Below are positions 16,010 to 20,488 of a stretch of 22,874 bases of DNA, in pieces. The stretch spans positions 1-22,874 of the forward strand of contig DLBG01000121.1 of NCBI GenBank assembly GCA_002494135.1, given 5' to 3'. The notes below the pieces were generated by a model, which did not search any database, was not told the DNA's origin, and saw only the letters and a program-made list of their open reading frames with translations. How positions within the stretch are numbered: the stretch's first letter is position 1; every line of letters begins with the position of its first letter. A program made the position numbers and the translations under genes. The DNA is from Lachnospiraceae bacterium UBA7027 (lineage in GTDB: Bacteria; Bacillota; Clostridia; Lachnospirales; Lachnospiraceae).

Positions 16010-17593
16010 TTATTTCAGTTTGATAATGTATTTAAAGTCCCTTGGATTCTTTGTAAATACCGCATGCAGATCTTCCATAAAATCCGGCATTCCGGTACTT
16101 TCCTGGAAGAAATTCCGCTCCGTGCAGTATACTTCACCGTTCTTTACGGCTTTAAAATTCTGAAAGAGTTCGTTTTTCTTCAAAAGTTCATCCACGGAAT
16201 GAATTTCTCCGCCGATGGTACTGTTGTAAATAATCACATCCGCATCTTTGCACGCCAGATAAAAATCTTCGGGCTGAACATTCATCGTCGACATCAGTCC
16301 GTCCGATTCGGAATCCTCATCGGCTTTTCCTTCGGGGCAAACATAATTTCCGCCGGAGAGTTCTATCATTTCCGTGATATAATCGCCCCGCACGCGAACA
16401 TTGATCATTCCGCTTGAAGTAATATAGAAAAATGCTACCGTAACGGATGTTTTATCCTGCCCAAGAATCGGTTCCAGTGCATTCATCCGTTCCTTGTAGT
16501 ACGATTCCGCTTCCGCCTCTTTATCGTATAAAAGACCGTAGAGTTTAATCCATTCCAGTCTCCCGAGCGGATGGCTTTCGTAACTGGAGGTCTCCACCAT
16601 CACCGGAATTCCGAGTTCCTCCAGCTTTTCCTTTACTTCCGGATTATGATAAATCATGGTATTCTCAATGGCTAAGTCACAGCCTTCGCTTAAGATTTTT
16701 TCATAGTCCGGTGTCCTGTATTTTCCGGCATAAAGGATATCGCCCCGCCTCATTGCATCCGCCGCTTCCCTGATATACCAGTCCTCTGCCTTGGTGCCTG
16801 ACATACGAATACGGTCCATTGCCCCGATCTGGCGAATGTAATCCATCACGGAAGAAGACGCCAGATAGGTTTTATTTATTGGCTTTTGAAGAACCGTAAC
16901 ATCTTTCGGAAGGTTTGCGGGTGCTTTTTTCCCTTCTTTGAGAAGAATGAAATTACCGGCGTTTTTAATCTGGATCAGATGGAAATCTTCGTACTCTTCA
17001 ACCCGGTACCCCGTGGCATAGGAAAGTTTCATCTCGCCCTTCGGTGTCTGACCAAAGATTGTAATTTCATCAAAATCGCCACTGTTAACAAATGAACCGC
17101 CGGCTTTTTTCGGATTCGGACCATCCTCCCCAGAACCCTGTTCTTTGGGGGGTTCGCTCATTTCAAGGAAGGTGATGGTGTACTCGATTTCATGGGGTGT
17201 GCTCATGGCAGTGGTATCACCGATTACCGTAAGCGGCTCTTCCACACCCGGAATCACAACGGTAAATGTCGAATTTTCACCGGGCGTTTCGTTGTCGTAA
17301 CGAACACCGTCCACAATCATATAATCATAGTTGGGGCTGCTCCAGACAAATTGTGCGGTAATGACATCTTCCCCGAAAGTCACTTTCACGGGAGATTCAA
17401 TGTAAGCCTTTCCGCTGCCGCCTTCAAATTTGATATCATAGTATTCACTGTAGGGAAGTGCCTGTCCTTCCGAAAGAATCTCAGATCCGGCAACAGAAGA
17501 AGTAACCCCCTGCATTTTGCAGGAGGTTACGAATATACATAAAATCAGTAAAAACAGATATTTAAAAGCTTTTTTAAACTTTTTGTTCCCCAT
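16010..17593 (-). CDS. Substrate-binding lipoprotein of FecB/BtuF type with an extra N-terminal beta domain
   Basis: Captures the ligand outside the membrane for the permease encoded next. The 527-residue precursor has a lipoprotein signal: KK-rich start, hydrophobic LFLLILCIF, lipobox VTSC with Cys25. Residues about 48-143 form an unusual extra domain with WSSPNYDYMIVDG, STFTVVIPG and STPHEIEYTITF, predicted mostly beta strand. A Pro/Gly/Glu-rich linker (about 147-172) leads to a class III periplasmic-binding-protein domain (about 176-527), recognised by the ILYAGKYRTPDYEKILSEGC region, CDLAIENTMIYHN, and GLMSTMNVQPEDFY with ADVIIYNSTIGG. Typical family members are about 300-350 residues, so the N-terminal domain accounts for the extra length. 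It follows cbiK by 13 nt. Corrinoid or cobalt-tetrapyrrole binding is inferred from context. Confidence 0.88.
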   Translation of the reverse strand: MGNKKFKKAFKYLFLLILCIFVTSCKMQGVTSSVAGSEILSEGQALPYSEYYDIKFEGGSGKAYIESPVKVTFGEDVITAQFVWSSPNYDYMIVDGVRYDNETPGENSTFTVVIPGVEEPLTVIGDTTAMSTPHEIEYTITFLEMSEPPKEQGSGEDGPNPKKAGGSFVNSGDFDEITIFGQTPKGEMKLSYATGYRVEEYEDFHLIQIKNAGNFILLKEGKKAPANLPKDVTVLQKPINKTYLASSSVMDYIRQIGAMDRIRMSGTKAEDWYIREAADAMRRGDILYAGKYRTPDYEKILSEGCDLAIENTMIYHNPEVKEKLEELGIPVMVETSSYESHPLGRLEWIKLYGLLYDKEAEAESYYKERMNALEPILGQDKTSVTVAFFYITSSGMINVRVRGDYITEMIELSGGNYVCPEGKADEDSESDGLMSTMNVQPEDFYLACKDADVIIYNSTIGGEIHSVDELLKKNELFQNFKAVKNGEVYCTERNFFQESTGMPDFMEDLHAVFTKNPRDFKYIIKLK

Positions 17594-17606
17594 GAATTAA
17601 TTATAC

Positions 17607-19163
17607 CTATTCTGCCAGGGTTACGCAAACTCTATGGTCGTACCATACTCCCTTGGTTCCGATTAAGGCAAGATCAAATTCCTCATCCAGGGCAGGCACG
17701 GGAATATCGAATCCGTATACCTCCTCGGTCAGACCGTCTTCATACGTTACGGTGTCCGTGGTGGGCTCCAGTAAAACCGCACCGTCTTTTTTGGCATCCT
17801 CGGCAAGTCCGGGATAAAGATTTAAGATTTTCTTGGACTGAAGACTGACGTGAAGAATCATTTTGCCGTCCTTTACGGTCAGTTCTCCCAGATCTTTATT
17901 TGCCTCATTTACCTTAAACATGGAACTGTCGGTCGTAAACTTAACGGAGTAGGTTCCGTCTTTTAACGCAACGGTTTCGGGTTTGGAATCATCCTCTGCA
18001 TTGATTCCGCCTTCTTTTGCATTCTTCGTATGCTCTACATAAAGTTTCTGAACAGCATCGATTCTTCCAAGTCCCTCGACCTGGCAGTTTACTTCCTCGA
18101 AAGCTCCGTCATCCATAAACATGCTCTTCCAGGAATCTTCCTCATCTCCCGCCATATCGTTGTTTGCATGATCGCCTGCTACAACCATTAAAGGACGAAG
18201 ATAAACTTTGGTATACCCGGCTTTTTTCACTTCTTCAATGATATTCTCGCATGCGGTTTCTTCCGGCTCACCCTCTACGGTACCGACAAATACGTTCTTA
18301 TAGCCGAGGTTCTTCATCTGGGTTGCCATCTGGGAATAACTTACCTTTGCGGTATGAGCGGTTCCGTGACCCATTAAAACAATTGCCGCGCCCTGTTTGT
18401 CAGCATCATCCACAGAAGAAAATCCTGCGGATTTTACAGCCTCTTCCACTACAGCCTGGGCTACAATCTTCTTGTCCTCGTTGATTACGGTTGCATCCTT
18501 GCCAACCTCACCCAAAAGAGGTTCCGCCACCACAACAGTGTCGAACTTGTCCACGTATTTGCTTAAAGCTTCCCTCAGTTCATCATATTCGGCACCATGC
18601 ATCAGGTGGGTAGGCTGAACGATAAGGTTTTTTACCCCGTTATCCACGGCACGTGCAAGCGCCTGTTCCATGTTGTCGATTTTCACGCCGTCTCTTGCCT
18701 GAATGTGGTTGATGATAATCTGTGCGGTAAACGCTCTTCTGACACTCCAGTCCGGATTGGCTGCCTCAATGGCTGCTTCCACACCGCCGATATCTTTTGC
18801 ACGGCTTTCATTAAAAGAAGTACCGAAGCTTACTACAAGGATTTCGTTTTCGCCGATTCCATCTGCATTTCTGGGGTCATCCAAAGATGCATCTCCGGTA
18901 TCTCTTCCGAAATAATCGGGATCCGCATTTTCGCCTTCCACCATTTCCTTTTCCTCATCCGTCAATGCGTCCCAGGCTTCTTTCGCCTGTCTGCAAAGAT
19001 CATCGGTTTCTTCCGTCCACTCCTGTACGTAGATTGAATCAATCAAATCCGCACATTTTTTTGCCTTCTCCTCGGATGCAGCCGTTGACGGCTTTGTCGC
19101 ACATCCCGCAAGAAGCATGGCCGCACCGAGAAGTGCTGCCGACAGCAGTAATTTCTTTTTCAT
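17607..19163 (-). CDS. cbiK: Predicted exported lipoprotein cobaltochelatase CbiK with C-terminal beta domain
   Basis: The 518-residue protein has a lipoprotein signal peptide (KKK, hydrophobic core, lipobox LAGC with Cys21). Residues about 30-80 form a charged helical spacer with AKEAWDALTDEEKEMV, a motif seen in other clostridial surface proteins. Residues about 106-385 are CbiK, the sirohydrochlorin cobaltochelatase: LVVSFGTSFNESR, QPTHLMHGAEYD, MGHGTAH with His266 and VVAGDHANNDMAG with His332, corresponding to the two metal-ligand histidines of the family. Residues about 399-518 form a beta-rich domain ending WYDHRVCVTLAE. It is the first gene after the riboswitch, with GGGAGG 9 nt before the ATG. 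Cytoplasmic CbiK proteins are about 260-270 residues, so the spacer and tail are additions. Function outside the cell is inferred; metal or tetrapyrrole binding without chelation is the alternative. Confidence 0.92.
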   Translation of the reverse strand: MKKKLLLSAALLGAAMLLAGCATKPSTAASEEKAKKCADLIDSIYVQEWTEETDDLCRQAKEAWDALTDEEKEMVEGENADPDYFGRDTGDASLDDPRNADGIGENEILVVSFGTSFNESRAKDIGGVEAAIEAANPDWSVRRAFTAQIIINHIQARDGVKIDNMEQALARAVDNGVKNLIVQPTHLMHGAEYDELREALSKYVDKFDTVVVAEPLLGEVGKDATVINEDKKIVAQAVVEEAVKSAGFSSVDDADKQGAAIVLMGHGTAHTAKVSYSQMATQMKNLGYKNVFVGTVEGEPEETACENIIEEVKKAGYTKVYLRPLMVVAGDHANNDMAGDEEDSWKSMFMDDGAFEEVNCQVEGLGRIDAVQKLYVEHTKNAKEGGINAEDDSKPETVALKDGTYSVKFTTDSSMFKVNEANKDLGELTVKDGKMILHVSLQSKKILNLYPGLAEDAKKDGAVLLEPTTDTVTYEDGLTEEVYGFDIPVPALDEEFDLALIGTKGVWYDHRVCVTLAE

Positions 19164-19270
19164 TTCTTATTTCCTCCCTGAAACTTTATTCGGCGAAAAA
19201 ATCCCGCCTTTTTTGCTTTCATACCGGCTTCCTTCGTACTGCCCCGAAGTATTCCTTTCGATGAAAGCAT
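19164..19270 (-). other. cbiK 5' leader downstream of the terminator
   Basis: About 107 nt between the terminator and cbiK. It holds two small hairpins, CTTTC/GAAAG and CTTCG/CGAAG, and the cbiK ribosome binding site GGGAGG. A 78-codon frame through this leader (19160-19396) has no recognisable product and I treat it as chance. Confidence 0.5.
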
Positions 19271-19307
19271 AAAAAAACTCACTTCACGCGGTTTGCGCAA
19301 AATGAGT
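19271..19307 (-). terminator. Intrinsic terminator in the riboswitch expression platform
   Basis: On the minus strand, 13 consecutive pairs (some G-U) form between ACTCATTTTGCGC and GCGTGAAGTGAGT around a 5-base loop, followed by a run of T residues. It sits between the riboswitch and the cbiK start, the expected place for cobalamin-induced premature termination. Confidence 0.85.
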
Positions 19308-19402
19308 AATTTACCGAACCAAAGTGTGAAATACACCAAAACCGGACACTGCCGATTTCTTTCGTCATGGCATTGTCCCAAATACAGTACGATCAATTAC
19401 TC
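19304..19402 (-). promoter_or_regulatory. Antiterminator pairing that competes with the terminator
   Basis: GAGTAATT (19402-19395, minus strand) is an exact complement of AATTACTC (19311-19304). The latter includes the first four bases of the terminator's 5' arm. Pairing would block the terminator stem. The upstream segment also sits in a small hairpin, GATCA/TGATC (19391-19408), that could hide it. This gives a plausible three-state switch; it is inferred from base pairing only. Confidence 0.6.
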
Positions 19403-19432
19403 GTGATCCGAAACGTTTCTCGTTTCCGTACC

Positions 19433-19606
19433 GAAACACGGCAGGTCTCCTGGCTCTCAGATCAATGCGAATTATCTGCCTTCCCGGTTTCCCAGTGACA
19501 TCATCGATAACCCACTCCCTGCTTACAGTGACGAGTTCGCACAGGTTTTTCACCTGTTTTCCTTTTAACCCTTGTCCCAATATCCCGGACGCCGGCACCG
19601 TATTTC
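19433..19606 (-). ncRNA. Cobalamin (AdoCbl-type) riboswitch
   Basis: The minus strand carries the exact B12 box AGCCAGGAGACCTGCC at 19455-19440. Upstream lie the other conserved pieces in order: GGTGCC at the 5' end, the hairpin CAGGTGAAAAACCTGTGCGA, CACTGTAAGCAGG, and CACTGGGAAACCGGGAAGGC. A 9-bp closing stem P1 pairs GAAATACGG (19606-19598) with CCGTGTTTC (19441-19433). It lies about 270 nt upstream of cbiK and heads the whole operon. Ligand binding should lower expression by favouring the terminator at 19271-19307. Confidence 0.97.
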
Positions 19607-19630
19607 TTTCTTTATTCGATTAACGAGGTC

Positions 19631-19659
19631 ATTCTATCATAAATTGTATTCATCAACAA
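19631..19659 (-). promoter_or_regulatory. Sigma-A type promoter for the cobalamin operon
   Basis: On the minus strand TTGTTG (-35, 19659-19654) and TAGAAT (-10, 19636-19631) are separated by exactly 17 bp. Transcription would begin near 19624, about 18 nt before the riboswitch P1 stem. Confidence 0.65.
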
Positions 19660-19687
19660 GAGAACAGTATGCTTTGTATCCGAATTA

Positions 19688-19723
19688 TTACAAAACTGTA
19701 ATATAAAAGTCACCTGTTTGTAA
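19688..19723 (+). promoter_or_regulatory. Tandem response-regulator-like operator upstream of the ABC exporter
   Basis: TTACA-AAAC-TGTAA at 19688-19701 is a perfect inverted repeat. A second, one-mismatch copy, TCACC-TGTT-TGTAA, lies at 19710-19723, offset by 22 bp (two helical turns). The pattern TNACA-N4-TGTAA is, from memory, the box described for BceR-like regulators of Bacillota. The second copy covers the -35 position of the downstream -10, as expected for an OmpR-family activator. Confidence 0.55.
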
Positions 19724-19734
19724 GACAGCCTTTT

Positions 19735-19740
19735 TATGAT
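19735..19740 (+). promoter_or_regulatory. -10 element of the ABC exporter operon promoter
   Basis: TATGAT lies 11 bp after the second operator copy. There is no recognisable -35 at 19712-19717 (ACCTGT), consistent with an activator-dependent promoter. Transcription would start near 19747, about 58 nt before the ATG at 19805. Confidence 0.45.
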
Positions 19741-19804
19741 GATTTTATAAAAGGGAAAATGCGAATACCGGAATTGTTTTTTTATCAAGCGAAGGGAGCA
19801 CATA

Positions 19805-20488
19805 ATGAAAATACTTGAAATCAAAAATCTGTGTAAAGAATACGGAAAAGGCGAAACCAAAGTCGAAGCCTTAAAAGATGTTTCCTTTGATGTCGAACAG
19901 GGCGAGTTCGTTGCCATCGTCGGTCCTTCCGGAAGCGGCAAATCCACTCTTTTACACATACTCGGCGGTGTAGACACACCCACATCCGGCGAAGTAATCA
20001 TTTCGGGAACGGATATCGGAAAGCTAAACGAAAACAATCTTGCGATTTTCAGAAGAAGACAAATCGGACTCATTTATCAGTTTTACAATCTGATTCCCAT
20101 ATTAAATGTGGAAGAAAACATGACTCTTCCGATTCTGTTAGACGGAAAGAAACCAGATAAAAAACTTTTAAAATCACTTGTAGAGAAACTCGGACTGAAT
20201 GACAGACTGAAACACCTTCCGAACCAGTTGTCCGGCGGACAACAGCAGAGAGTTTCCATCGGCAGGGCACTGATTAATCATCCAGCACTTCTTTTAGCCG
20301 ATGAACCCACAGGTAACCTGGATTCCAAAAACAGTAAGGAAATCATTTCACTGCTCAGAAAATTTAACCGTGAAAACAATCAGACGGTTATCATTATCAC
20401 TCACGATGAACGTATTGCATTAAGTGCAGACAGGGTAATTACCATTGAAGACGGGCAGATTACGAAAGATGAGGCCAGAAACCGATGA
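19805..20488 (+). CDS. MacB/LolD-type ABC transporter ATPase
   Basis: A 227-residue ATPase that energises the FtsX-family permease encoded next. Walker A GPSGSGKST is at about residues 39-47, the Q-loop IYQFYNLIP at about 93-101, signature LSGGQQQR at about 142-149, Walker B LLLADEPTGNLD, and the switch histidine in ITHDERIA. The LADEPTGNLDSK stretch and short length are typical of the MacB/LolD/BceA group, which drives mechanotransmission or peptide and antibiotic resistance rather than solute import. AAGGGAG lies 7 nt before the ATG. The stop overlaps the permease start (ATGA), so the two are co-translated. It is transcribed divergently from the cobalamin operon and has no evident link to it. 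Confidence 0.93.
   Translation: MKILEIKNLCKEYGKGETKVEALKDVSFDVEQGEFVAIVGPSGSGKSTLLHILGGVDTPTSGEVIISGTDIGKLNENNLAIFRRRQIGLIYQFYNLIPILNVEENMTLPILLDGKKPDKKLLKSLVEKLGLNDRLKHLPNQLSGGQQQRVSIGRALINHPALLLADEPTGNLDSKNSKEIISLLRKFNRENNQTVIIITHDERIALSADRVITIEDGQITKDEARNR

Noticed and set aside
19191..19216. GGCG...CGCC followed by T residues on the plus strand, a possible terminator
   Set aside because: Only 4 bp of stem and no plus-strand transcript is expected to end there, because the nearest plus-strand gene starts at 19805.
19160..19396. 78-codon frame in the cbiK leader that could be a leader peptide
   Set aside because: It runs through the terminator stem and antiterminator, whose base pairing explains the sequence better. 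No good ribosome binding site was seen for it.
19612..20073. 153-codon minus-strand frame across the divergent promoters
   Set aside because: Antisense to the ABC ATPase gene and covers the promoter and operator region; no recognisable domain.
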